Position numbers and translations under genes: made by a program. Source: Bacteroidales bacterium (GTDB lineage Bacteria > Bacteroidota > Bacteroidia > Bacteroidales > FEN-979). Taken from it: a stretch of DNA of 64,000 nucleotides. The stretch is taken from the NCBI GenBank assembly GCA_025355465.1, contig JANXZO010000033.1:24864-88863 (forward strand). The letters run 5' to 3'. This document shows positions 1-10,412 of this stretch, piece by piece. Below the pieces are notes generated by a model. It was given only the letters and a program-made list of their open reading frames with translations, did not search any database and was not told the DNA's origin. How positions within the stretch are numbered: position 1 is the first letter of the stretch; every line of letters begins with the position of its first letter.

Positions 1-1
1 T

Positions 2-1582
2 GAGGCGATTTCAACCAACTTAAGGGAGTCGGCCAAAGGTCGTAGCCGGTTTGTTAACAAATTCATCTACCCGATAAAGCGTGACCTTGCTGATAAAGGG
101 TTCAGGTTTACCATCAGTGCGCGCGAAAAATCCATTGCCGCCATCTGGCAGAAGATGAAAAAGAAGGAGGTTCCGTTCGACGAGATCTATGATATTTTTG
201 CCATCCGGATCGTGATTGATTCCCCCGTTGACACCGAGAAATCAGATTGCTGGAAAGTGTATGCTGCCATCACCGATCACTACCGTCCGAATATGGACCG
301 GTTACGGGATTGGATCTCCATCCCCAAAGCCAATGGCTATGAAGCCCTGCACACAACAGTCATGAGTTACACCGGCCAATGGGTTGAGATTCAGATCCGC
401 TCGAAGCGCATGGATGAAATTGCGGAAAAGGGTTATGCCGCACATTGGAAATACAAGGAGTCGATGAACCTCAGCAGTCAGCTCGATAACTGGCTTGACC
501 GGATCAGAGAGATGATCGAAAGTCCGGATGCTGACGCCCTTTCGTTCATCGATGATGTGAAGGGCTATTTCTTCCTCGAAGAAATCTCCGTCTTCACACC
601 ACAGGGTGAACTGAGGACCCTGCCGGCCAATTCCAGCATCCTCGATTTTGCTTACGCGATCCACACAGAGGTAGGCAATAACTGCATTGGCGCAAAGGTT
701 GATAAAAAGCTCGTGCCCATCAGCCACCTGCTCCGGAACGGCCAGCAGGTGGAGGTGATCACATCGCCAAAACAAGCCCCGAAGGAGGAGTGGCTGGCCT
801 ATGTGGTAACCACACGTGCCAAGAGCAATATAAAACAGGCTGTACGCGAAGAAAAAAAGAAATTTTACAAGCAGGGGAAAGAAAAGCTTGGGAAATGGTT
901 CCTTCAGATAGGGGTCGACTTCACCCATGAGAATATTAAAAAATTTCTGACAGTCAGTAATTTTAACAGCCTGGTAGATCTCTATTTTGCAGCCTCCCAG
1001 GACCTGCTCGGAATCAAAGATGTGAAGAGTTTTGCAGCCTCCAGTTTCCGCAGCGGCTGGTTGAATTATGTTGCCAAATCACAGACCCGGGGAAAATTAC
1101 GTGAACCCGCGGTAAAGCCGGCAAAGGATGCCGAAGGAAACCACCTTCGGGTAGAAACGGAGGGTGCCGTAGAATATGAAGTGGCTTCATGCTGTAATCC
1201 CATACCGGGAGACGAGGTGATTGGTTTGGTCACCACAGATCACCTGCCACTCGAAATACATCGCACCAAATGTCCCAAAGCCCAGGAGATGATCCTGTTC
1301 GGCACCAAAATGGTTCGTGTTGACTGGAACAATACGGAATCCCTCTCATTTCTTACGGTAATCAAAGTAACCGGAATCGACAAACAGGGATTGATCAACG
1401 AGATTACCGGGATCATTTCCAGTGAGTTGAATCTGAATATTAAATCTTTTCATATTGAAGCAAACAACGGACTTACCGAAGGGGAGATCACCCTTTACGT
1501 AAAAAACATAGCCAGTCTTAACGATGTTCTGGCCGAAATTAACAGTGTGGATGGCATTACCAGGGTCACCCGGGCAGATTAA
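2..1582 (+). CDS. RelA/SpoT family (p)ppGpp synthetase/hydrolase, C-terminal part (5' end off-window)
   Basis: Frame is open from base 2 (EAISTNLRESAKGRSRFVNKF...) into the listed ORF; synthetase motif FDEIYDIFAIRIV, TGS domain, C-terminal ACT domain. Confidence 0.95.
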   Translation, partial: EAISTNLRESAKGRSRFVNKFIYPIKRDLADKGFRFTISAREKSIAAIWQKMKKKEVPFDEIYDIFAIRIVIDSPVDTEKSDCWKVYAAITDHYRPNMDRLRDWISIPKANGYEALHTTVMSYTGQWVEIQIRSKRMDEIAEKGYAAHWKYKESMNLSSQLDNWLDRIREMIESPDADALSFIDDVKGYFFLEEISVFTPQGELRTLPANSSILDFAYAIHTEVGNNCIGAKVDKKLVPISHLLRNGQQVEVITSPKQAPKEEWLAYVVTTRAKSNIKQAVREEKKKFYKQGKEKLGKWFLQIGVDFTHENIKKFLTVSNFNSLVDLYFAASQDLLGIKDVKSFAASSFRSGWLNYVAKSQTRGKLREPAVKPAKDAEGNHLRVETEGAVEYEVASCCNPIPGDEVIGLVTTDHLPLEIHRTKCPKAQEMILFGTKMVRVDWNNTESLSFLTVIKVTGIDKQGLINEITGIISSELNLNIKSFHIEANNGLTEGEITLYVKNIASLNDVLAEINSVDGITRVTRAD

Positions 1583-1652
1583 TTAAAAAAAAATCTATTT
1601 TTATTCGTTCTAAATACGATTAATTGCGTATTTTTATGCAAAATTTCCTGAT

Positions 1653-2105
1653 ATGATTAAAAAAGCTGCGGAAGATACATTTGAAAATATTCGCAAAGTT
1701 TTCACCGAATATTTGGAACGTCATGGTCACCGGAAAACGCCGGAGCGTTACACGATCCTGAAAGAGATTTTTGCAACGGAAGGGCATTTCGACATAGAAA
1801 CGTTGTACATCCGCATGAAAAATCACAAGTACCGGGTGAGCAGAGCTACCCTGTACAATACGATAGAGTTGCTGCTCGACTGCGGACTGGTTACCAAGCA
1901 CCAGTTTGGTACCAATTACGCCCAATTTGAAAAATCGGCCTTCTTTAAACAGCACGACCACTTTATTTACGACGATTCCGGCGAGGTCATCGAATTCTAC
2001 GACCCCCGTATCGAAGCGATCAGGTCGCATGTAGAGGAGCTATACAATGTAGAGGTTACGCACTATGCGCTAACCTTCTACGGTCAGTCAAAATCCAAAA
2101 AATAA
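1653..2105 (+). CDS. Fur family transcriptional regulator
   Basis: Fur-like HTH ([35 protein letters not shown]) and dimerisation domain. Confidence 0.88.
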   Translation: MIKKAAEDTFENIRKVFTEYLERHGHRKTPERYTILKEIFATEGHFDIETLYIRMKNHKYRVSRATLYNTIELLLDCGLVTKHQFGTNYAQFEKSAFFKQHDHFIYDDSGEVIEFYDPRIEAIRSHVEELYNVEVTHYALTFYGQSKSKK

Positions 2106-3407
<1,302 letters not shown>

Positions 3408-3413
3408 TGGCTT

Positions 3414-6400
3414 TTACAGTTTCCGCTTAACTTCGATCTGTTCGTAACCTTCCACAATATCGCCTACTTTGATGTCGTTGAAGTTGTCGATGTTCAAACC
3501 GCATTCATAACCCGAAAGCACCTCGCGCACATCATCCTTGAACCGTTTCAGAGAACCGAGCGATCCTGTATGTACCACAATGCCGTCGCGGATAATACGG
3601 ATCTTCGTGTTGCGGGTTACCTTACCATCCAGTACCATACAGCCGGCAACAGCGCCCACTTTTGTAATATGGAATACATCGCGTACTTCGATGTTGCAAA
3701 GGATCTTCTCCTCGATCTCAGGTGAAAGCATTCCTTCGATGGCCGCTTTGATCTCCTCGATGGCCTGGTAAATGATGGAATATAGACGGATGTCAATCTG
3801 TTCTGCCTCCGCCAGTTTGCGTGCACTGACCGATGGCCTCACCTGGAAGCCGACAATGACCGCATTGGATGCAGAGGCAAGCAGGACATCAGACTCTGTA
3901 ATGGCGCCTACCGACTTGTGGATCACATTCACCATGACCTCTTCGGTGGAAAGTTTCAGCAACGAATCTGAGAGTGCTTCCACCGACCCGTCAACATCAC
4001 CTTTAACAATGATATTAAGCTCCTTGAAATCACCTATCGCAATACGGCGCCCGATTTCATCAAGGGTGATGTGTTTCTGGGTGCGCAGACCTTGTTCGCG
4101 CTGGAGCTGAAGCCGCTTGGTGGCAATGGCTTTGGCTTCTTTTTCATCGGTCATCACATTAAATCCGTCGCCGGCTTGCGGGGCGCCATTCAAACCGAGC
4201 ATCAGCATCGGTTGTGACGGCCCTGCCTCTTTGATAGGCTGGTTGCGCTCGTTATACATGGCTTTCACCCTGCCAAAGGTTGCCCCGGCAAGAACGATAT
4301 CGCCAACGCGGAGTGTTCCGTTCTGTACAAGCAGCTTGGATACATAGCCCCTTCCTTTGTCGAGCGATGATTCGATAACGGTACCGAATGCCTGTCTGGT
4401 GGGATTCGCTTTCAGGTTGAGCATCTCCGACTCCAGCAATACTTTTTCGAGAAGCACTCCGACATTGAGGCCTGTTTTGGCCGAAATCTCCTGGGTCTGA
4501 TATTTACCACCCCACTCTTCCACGAGAATGTTCATCTTGGAAAGTTCTTCGCGGATCTTTTCGGGATTGGAGTTGGGTTTATCAATTTTGTTGATGGCGA
4601 AGACGATCGGAACCCCTGCGGCAAGCGCATGGTTGATGGCTTCTTTGGTTTGCGGCATTACCGTTTCATCGGCAGCAATCACAATGACCACCACATCGGT
4701 TACCTTGGCGCCGCGGGCACGCATGGCCGTAAACGCTTCGTGGCCCGGAGTGTCGAGGAAGGTGATCTCCTTGCCGTTTTCAAGTTTCACCTCGTAGGCA
4801 CCGATATGCTGCGTAATACCACCGGCTTCTCCGGCCACCACATTGGTGCTGCGGATGAAGTCGAGCAGCTTGGTCTTGCCGTGGTCAACATGTCCCATCA
4901 CAGCCACTACCGGTGCACGCTCACGCAGATCTTCCGGCTGGTCTTCATCATGCGAACGAATGGCCTCCTGTACTTCAACACTTACAAACTCCAGTTTATA
5001 GCCGAACTCTTCGGCTACCAGGCTGAGTGTTTCCGCATCCAGACGCTGGTTGATGGAAACGAACATACCCAGCGCCATACAGGTGGAGATAACCTCTGTA
5101 ACCTGCACATTCATCATCGAGGCCAGCTCATTTGCCGTAACGAATTCCGTAACCTTGATGATCCGCTTGCCCTCTTCCAACCGCTCCATTTCCTGGTGCA
5201 TCTGCTGGCTGACGGCTTCGCGTTTGGCCTTGCGGTATTTTGAAGCTTTTGATTTTCCACCCGGGGCAAGCCTGGAAAGCGTCTCCTTGATCTGTCGCTC
5301 GATATCCTCCTGAGTTACCTCGGACTTTGTGATATCCTTGCTGAATTTCTTGTCCTTCTGAAGCGTCGGCTTCTGGATTCCACTGGTGGGTTTTACCTCC
5401 GTGGTAACCTCTTCACCCTGGCGTTTGATCCTTTTGCGCTTCTTCTTCTTTCCCTTTGCAGCATTGTCGGAAGAGGAGGCAATGGGTACAGGTTTTTTCT
5501 TTTCAAATTTCCGGGGCTCGGGAAGTACGATCGAGCCAAGGATCGTAGGACCTTCAAGTTTGATGCGTTCCGTTGGCAGGAAGTTTTCCTCATGCACCGG
5601 AGCATCTGCAACCTGTGGTGTTTCGTTTACAGGCGCTACAGCCTCAACAACGGGTTCGGCCTGGGGCAGTGGCACAGGGAGTTCCTCGGAAGTAACCTCA
5701 ACGGTACTTTCAGGAGCTGCCGGTGTTTCTGTGACAACAACCTCGGGTTCAGTCTGTTTCGATTTGGCTTTTTTCGACGGCTTTTTGGCAAATGCGGCCA
5801 GGTCCATCTTGCCCAGTATTTTCAGGTCACCGGTACCTTTTTGTTCAGGTTCAGGTTCCGTGGTTACAGGAATCTCCGCGACAGGCTCTTTAACCTCGGC
5901 GACCGCTATGGGAACGATTGGTGTGGCCGTTTGTTCAGGCGCTGTCTCTTCAGTCGCTGCAGTGGGCTTTTCATTTTTTGCTGCAGGAACCTCGGCAGCA
6001 GGAGGAGGCGGAACCACAGGTTTTTCCTGTTTCTTTGTTTCAACAACAGGTTCTGCCGCACCCGGTACTTTCGGTTTCCTGGGCGCTTCAAAGGGCTTCT
6101 TCTCAAACTCCATCGGCATGTTCTTGATGAACAGGTCGTCGAACTCCTTCTCATGGTCCTTTACAGCGCTTTTCTTGTCTTCCAGCGTGACCGTTTCGTG
6201 AACGGCGAATTGAAGACCAATTTTTTTCGCCTCTTCCTTCACGTGTTTTTCAGAAGCGAACTCCTTTACCAGAAGCATGTACATCTCCTGCGACAATTTC
6301 GCATTGGGATCCCGTTCTACCTGAAATCCTTTCTTGGAAAGGAACTCCACAACGTGGTTGATCCCTATGTTAAATTCCCGCGCAGCTTTGCTAAGCCTTG

Positions 6401-6422
6401 TCGTTGTTACGCCTTCACTCAT
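3414..6422 (-). CDS. infB: Translation initiation factor IF-2
   Basis: [37 protein letters not shown]; long low-complexity Pro/Ala/Glu N-terminal region. Confidence 0.97.
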   Translation of the reverse strand: MSEGVTTTRLSKAAREFNIGINHVVEFLSKKGFQVERDPNAKLSQEMYMLLVKEFASEKHVKEEAKKIGLQFAVHETVTLEDKKSAVKDHEKEFDDLFIKNMPMEFEKKPFEAPRKPKVPGAAEPVVETKKQEKPVVPPPPAAEVPAAKNEKPTAATEETAPEQTATPIVPIAVAEVKEPVAEIPVTTEPEPEQKGTGDLKILGKMDLAAFAKKPSKKAKSKQTEPEVVVTETPAAPESTVEVTSEELPVPLPQAEPVVEAVAPVNETPQVADAPVHEENFLPTERIKLEGPTILGSIVLPEPRKFEKKKPVPIASSSDNAAKGKKKKRKRIKRQGEEVTTEVKPTSGIQKPTLQKDKKFSKDITKSEVTQEDIERQIKETLSRLAPGGKSKASKYRKAKREAVSQQMHQEMERLEEGKRIIKVTEFVTANELASMMNVQVTEVISTCMALGMFVSINQRLDAETLSLVAEEFGYKLEFVSVEVQEAIRSHDEDQPEDLRERAPVVAVMGHVDHGKTKLLDFIRSTNVVAGEAGGITQHIGAYEVKLENGKEITFLDTPGHEAFTAMRARGAKVTDVVVIVIAADETVMPQTKEAINHALAAGVPIVFAINKIDKPNSNPEKIREELSKMNILVEEWGGKYQTQEISAKTGLNVGVLLEKVLLESEMLNLKANPTRQAFGTVIESSLDKGRGYVSKLLVQNGTLRVGDIVLAGATFGRVKAMYNERNQPIKEAGPSQPMLMLGLNGAPQAGDGFNVMTDEKEAKAIATKRLQLQREQGLRTQKHITLDEIGRRIAIGDFKELNIIVKGDVDGSVEALSDSLLKLSTEEVMVNVIHKSVGAITESDVLLASASNAVIVGFQVRPSVSARKLAEAEQIDIRLYSIIYQAIEEIKAAIEGMLSPEIEEKILCNIEVRDVFHITKVGAVAGCMVLDGKVTRNTKIRIIRDGIVVHTGSLGSLKRFKDDVREVLSGYECGLNIDNFNDIKVGDIVEGYEQIEVKRKL

Positions 6423-6441
6423 GCGGTAAAATTATGACTTT

Positions 6442-7677
6442 TTATTCAAATTCGGCTCTTAAAATGCGGATAACTTCATTGATCGTTTCCTCTTCGAGGT
6501 CGGTCCGCTTCACCAACTCCTCAACATTCAGATCAAGAATACTCTTTGCTGTATCACAGCCGATATTTTTTAGTTCATCAATGATCCACTGATCGATTTC
6601 ATCGGAGAATTCCTGAAGATCAACATCTTCGTTCTCTACATCGGTGTCGCGGTATACATCGATCTCATAGCCGGTAAGTTTTCCGGCCAGTTTGATATTA
6701 AAACCGCCTTTACCGATAGCCAGCGAAACCTGGTCGGGTTTCATGTAAACATCGGCTCTTTTCTCTTCATCGTTGATCACGATCGATGAAATTTTTGCAG
6801 GGCTCAGCGAGCGCTGTATGAAAAGCGAGGGGTTGGTGGTAAAGTTTATAACGTCGATGTTTTCGTTCTTCAGTTCGCGCACAATTCCGTGAATACGGCT
6901 GCCCTTCATGCCAACACAGGCACCCACGGGGTCGATACGGTCGTCGTATGACTCAACAGCGATTTTGGCACGCTCGCCCGGTACACGAACGATCTTCCGG
7001 ATGCTGATCAGTCCGTCGAAAACCTCTGGAACTTCTGCTTCAAACAACCTTTCGAGGAAAGCTTCGGAGGTGCGTGACAGCACGATCACCGGGTTGTTGT
7101 TTTTCATCTCAACTTTCGAAACAACGGCACGAATGGAATCGCCCTTGCGGTAAAAATCAGAAGGGATCTGTTCCGATTTGGGAAGAATGATCTCAATGCC
7201 TTCATCGTCGAGCACAAGAATCTCCTTCTTCCACACCTGGTATACCTCACCGGCAACAATTTCGCCAATCTTTTCGCGGTATTTTGCGTAGATGTTGTTC
7301 TTTTCGTACTCCTGGATCTTGGAGATCAGGTTTTGCCTGATGGCAAGAATTTCACGCCGGCCAAAACTTCCCAGTTTGATCTCTTCCGATAGCTCTTCAC
7401 CTACTTCAAAATCAGGCTCGATCTTCACCGCCTCCGAAAGAGGTACCTGGGTGTTTTCATCCTCCACTGTTCCATCGTCGACAATAACACGCTGGCGCCA
7501 GATTTCAAGGTCTCCCTTGTCGATGTTGACAATAATATCGAAATTGTCGGACGAACCGAACCGTTTCGTCAGCATGTGCCGGAAAACATCCTCGAGGATG
7601 CGCATCATGGTTTCCCTGTCGATGTTCTTGAATTCCTTGAATTCCGAAAAGGTTTCGACTAAATTCAGATGTTCCAT
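6442..7677 (-). CDS. nusA: Transcription termination/antitermination protein NusA
   Basis: S1/KH domains, VGACVGMKGSRI, LAIGKGGFNIKLA; between rimP and infB. Confidence 0.97.
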   Translation of the reverse strand: MEHLNLVETFSEFKEFKNIDRETMMRILEDVFRHMLTKRFGSSDNFDIIVNIDKGDLEIWRQRVIVDDGTVEDENTQVPLSEAVKIEPDFEVGEELSEEIKLGSFGRREILAIRQNLISKIQEYEKNNIYAKYREKIGEIVAGEVYQVWKKEILVLDDEGIEIILPKSEQIPSDFYRKGDSIRAVVSKVEMKNNNPVIVLSRTSEAFLERLFEAEVPEVFDGLISIRKIVRVPGERAKIAVESYDDRIDPVGACVGMKGSRIHGIVRELKNENIDVINFTTNPSLFIQRSLSPAKISSIVINDEEKRADVYMKPDQVSLAIGKGGFNIKLAGKLTGYEIDVYRDTDVENEDVDLQEFSDEIDQWIIDELKNIGCDTAKSILDLNVEELVKRTDLEEETINEVIRILRAEFE

Positions 7678-7689
7678 TGCTTGATGACC

Positions 7690-8145
7690 CTATTTTTTAA
7701 ATGTTATTACTTCTTTCGCACTTTTTATGTCGTGATAAAGGAGGGAAATGATCTTCTCCTCTGACAATTTCTTCGGTCTCTTTTCGATATAACTTATCGA
7801 GATTCCATGTTCGTCGGCAGTGTTGACTTTACCGATGAGTTTGTCGCCTGCAAGGGTAACGATCTCAAGCTCTTTACCGAGATTTTTGGTGTATTGCGCC
7901 GGATGTTTGAGCGGTCTGTCGGCACCCGGCGAGGAGACGGTCAGATCGAAATCTTCTGACTCCCGGTCCAGATGCTCTTCAATGTACCGGCTCAACTGCT
8001 GACAACCTTCAATGGTAACCCCTTTCAGGCCGTCGATAAAAACAGAAATCTTATTGGTCGGTTTTACCAGCACTTCGATCAGGAAAAGATCGGTGCCTTT
8101 CAGGAACTCATTGGCCAGTTTTACGACTTGTTTTTCTGCGATCAT
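7690..8145 (-). CDS. rimP: Ribosome maturation factor RimP
   Basis: RimP-like sequence (LTVSSPGADRPLK); canonical rimP-nusA-infB order. Confidence 0.93.
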   Translation of the reverse strand: MIAEKQVVKLANEFLKGTDLFLIEVLVKPTNKISVFIDGLKGVTIEGCQQLSRYIEEHLDRESEDFDLTVSSPGADRPLKHPAQYTKNLGKELEIVTLAGDKLIGKVNTADEHGISISYIEKRPKKLSEEKIISLLYHDIKSAKEVITFKK

Positions 8146-8160
8146 GGTATTTTAATAAAA

Positions 8161-8181
8161 GAGGGGACTGTTTGCCCCCTC
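8161..8181 (-). promoter_or_regulatory. Terminator-like hairpin in the 5' UTR of rimP-nusA-infB (possible attenuator)
   Basis: Minus strand GAGGGGGCAAACAGTCCCCTC followed by TTTTATT, then the rimP ATG. Confidence 0.5.
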
Positions 8182-8206
8182 GAACCATCCATACAAAAAT
8201 CGGGTG

Positions 8207-8237
8207 CAAAGATACACATTATTTATTAAACACCAAA
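8207..8237 (-). promoter_or_regulatory. Bacteroidota-type promoter for rimP-nusA-infB
   Basis: Minus strand TTTG (8237-8234), 19 nt, TATCTTTG (8214-8207): match to TTTG-N19-21-TAnnTTTG. Confidence 0.7.
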
Positions 8238-8241
8238 TCCT

Positions 8242-8249
8242 TATCTTTG
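8242..8249 (+). promoter_or_regulatory. -7 element for the YCF48-repeat gene
   Basis: TATCTTTG (TAnnTTTG consensus) 22 nt upstream of the likely ATG at 8271; no clear -33. Confidence 0.5.
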
Positions 8250-8270
8250 TTTTATCCAATTTATGTATGT

Positions 8271-10382
8271 ATGCGGCTTGTACTCCGTTTGCTGGTTGCA
8301 CTTTTGATCCTTCCCTGGCCATGTGCCGGTCAGTGGAATTATGTAAATCCGGTACCTGTTCCCGACTGGTACACCTCCATCAGCTTTGTAACTGACCTTA
8401 CCGGATATGCACTGGGATCTGACGGAAACCTTGCAAAAACCACAAACGGAGGAGCTTCCTGGACAGCCGTACAGCGAACGCGGTTTCCCGGTGTTTACTG
8501 CACCGACATGGTTTTTACTTCCGTAGCAAACGGGTTGATAACAGCCGCCGGCGGCATCATTCTCAGGAGTGTTGACGGGGGAGCCGCATGGGATGCAGTT
8601 GAATCCGGAACCAGCGAGGATCTGCGGTCGATCTGCATGATCAATGCAAACGTGGGATTTATTACCGGAAACAAAGGTGTGTTGCTGAAAACCACCAACG
8701 GTGGAGCAACCTGGACTTTGATGCCAACGCCGGGTTACCGAAACTCCTATGATTGCCGCTTCGCATCTTCCAGCAAGGGCTTCATAGCCTGCGGACAGAC
8801 GCTTCTCAAAACCGTCAACGGCGGAGTTAACTGGAGCGTTTGTCTCAGCTCCGATACAATTTGGGGTTTTTTGCAAATTGCCTGTATCGATTCTCTCACT
8901 GTTTTCGCAACCGGGCCAAGAGGCACGCTCTTCCAGACCACCGATGGCGGGTCAAACTGGTTGCGCATCAATCTTCCGGTATCTGCAAATTTTTATGCCA
9001 TTGCTTTCCCGACGGCATCCACGGGATTTCTTGCCGGCAGCAGTGGAACCATGCTAAGGACCCTCGATGGAGGAACCACCTGGAATGTTTACCAGACCGG
9101 TTTTTCATACGACCTGAGGGCGCTCGCCTTTTCCGATTCGACAACCGGATGCGTGGCAGGAGCGTTAGGAGCCATTCTGCGTACCGGAGATTCGGGCAAC
9201 TCCTGGTCGCCGGTCACCTTCACCACGCTGGTTAGCCTCAACGCCGTCGATTTTGCCGGGCCTGCCACTGGTTTTGCTGCAGGAGCCGGCGGTACGATTC
9301 TGAAAACCACCGATGGCGGCAGCACCTGGGTGTTGCTTCAAACCGGCACTACCGATAACCTGACCACACTTTTTTCGGTTGATGCGATGTTTACCTATGC
9401 CGGCACTGAGGGCGGTAACCTCCTCCGAACCACCAACGGCGGGTTGACCTGGGAAAAGATTAATACCCCTGTTTTTGCCTCCCTGACTTCAATCTTTTTT
9501 CGTGGCCGGTTAATGGGTTTTATTACCGGCAGCAACGGCGTGGTGAGTAAAACCAGCGATGGGGGAGCCTCCTGGAGCCTGGTCAACACCGGCACGACCG
9601 AAGTATGCATGTCGACCTGCTTCTCTGCCACCACAGGGATGGCGTGTGGTACCAATGGCCTTGTAATCAGGTCCGCCGATAATGGTAACACCTGGACCCC
9701 GGTAGCAGTGCCGGAATTCATCAATGCCTCCCTTAACCGGATTGTATATGCCGGTGAGAATACCTGGTGCCTGATCGGGAACCTCTGGATGGGAACTACC
9801 AGCACGATGTTCTTTGGCCAAAGTACCGACGATGGAAAAAGCTGGAAAGTGAAAACCTTCGATTATTTTAATTCCAACTGGTTCAACTCATTGTATTTTA
9901 CCGATCCCCTTACCGGTTCTATCGCGGGTTCGAAGATCCTTTTGAAAACAACCGACGGAGGAGCACACTGGATAGACCAAACACCAGCATACACGTCCGC
10001 CGGAAGCAACGACATCTGTTTCACCGACGTGCAGACAGGTATTGCCGTGGGTGGCTACGGACAGATCATTAAAACCACAAATGGCGGCGGACTGGGAATC
10101 AACAATCCAAACCAGGTAGAAGCTGGCATGCTCGGACAGCCCTATCCGAATCCGGCGCAGGTCGATGTTCACCTTCCGTTTAGCCTCCACCGCGCGGAAG
10201 TTGTCAGGATCGATATCCTCGACTTTACCGGACGTACTCTGCTGGTGCTGAAAGAGGGCTGGGTTGAGGCGGGCGATTACCTGGCAGGGTTTTCGGTACG
10301 GGCATGGCCCCGGGGATTATACCTGTGCCGCCTGCAGTCCGAAGGGAAGACTGAATACCGGAAATTGATAATCCATCCCTGA
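8271..10382 (+). CDS. Secreted YCF48/BNR-type beta-propeller protein with T9SS C-terminal sorting domain
   Basis: Signal peptide MRLVLRLLVALLILPWPCAG at in-frame ATG 8271 (ORF track starts at 8172); 14 copies of a (K/R/Q)TT(D/N)GGxxW-like motif; C-terminal GQPYPNPAQ...GLYLCRLQSEGKTEYRKLII sorting domain. Confidence 0.88.
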   Translation: MRLVLRLLVALLILPWPCAGQWNYVNPVPVPDWYTSISFVTDLTGYALGSDGNLAKTTNGGASWTAVQRTRFPGVYCTDMVFTSVANGLITAAGGIILRSVDGGAAWDAVESGTSEDLRSICMINANVGFITGNKGVLLKTTNGGATWTLMPTPGYRNSYDCRFASSSKGFIACGQTLLKTVNGGVNWSVCLSSDTIWGFLQIACIDSLTVFATGPRGTLFQTTDGGSNWLRINLPVSANFYAIAFPTASTGFLAGSSGTMLRTLDGGTTWNVYQTGFSYDLRALAFSDSTTGCVAGALGAILRTGDSGNSWSPVTFTTLVSLNAVDFAGPATGFAAGAGGTILKTTDGGSTWVLLQTGTTDNLTTLFSVDAMFTYAGTEGGNLLRTTNGGLTWEKINTPVFASLTSIFFRGRLMGFITGSNGVVSKTSDGGASWSLVNTGTTEVCMSTCFSATTGMACGTNGLVIRSADNGNTWTPVAVPEFINASLNRIVYAGENTWCLIGNLWMGTTSTMFFGQSTDDGKSWKVKTFDYFNSNWFNSLYFTDPLTGSIAGSKILLKTTDGGAHWIDQTPAYTSAGSNDICFTDVQTGIAVGGYGQIIKTTNGGGLGINNPNQVEAGMLGQPYPNPAQVDVHLPFSLHRAEVVRIDILDFTGRTLLVLKEGWVEAGDYLAGFSVRAWPRGLYLCRLQSEGKTEYRKLIIHP

Positions 10383-10412
10383 AAAATTTCGATATTTGCC
10401 CAAAATTCCATT

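Noticed and set aside
302-928. 208-aa minus ORF
   Set aside because: Antisense shadow of the relA/spoT coding sequence
4629-5243. 204-aa plus ORF opposite infB
   Set aside because: Antisense of the well-supported IF-2 coding sequence; no domain or start signals
5386-6437. Long plus-strand ORFs (271 and 281 aa) opposite infB
   Set aside because: Shadow ORFs opposite the low-complexity IF-2 N-terminal region; no recognisable domain
8241-8876. 211-aa minus ORF
   Set aside because: Antisense of the repeat protein; open frame results from repeated motifs
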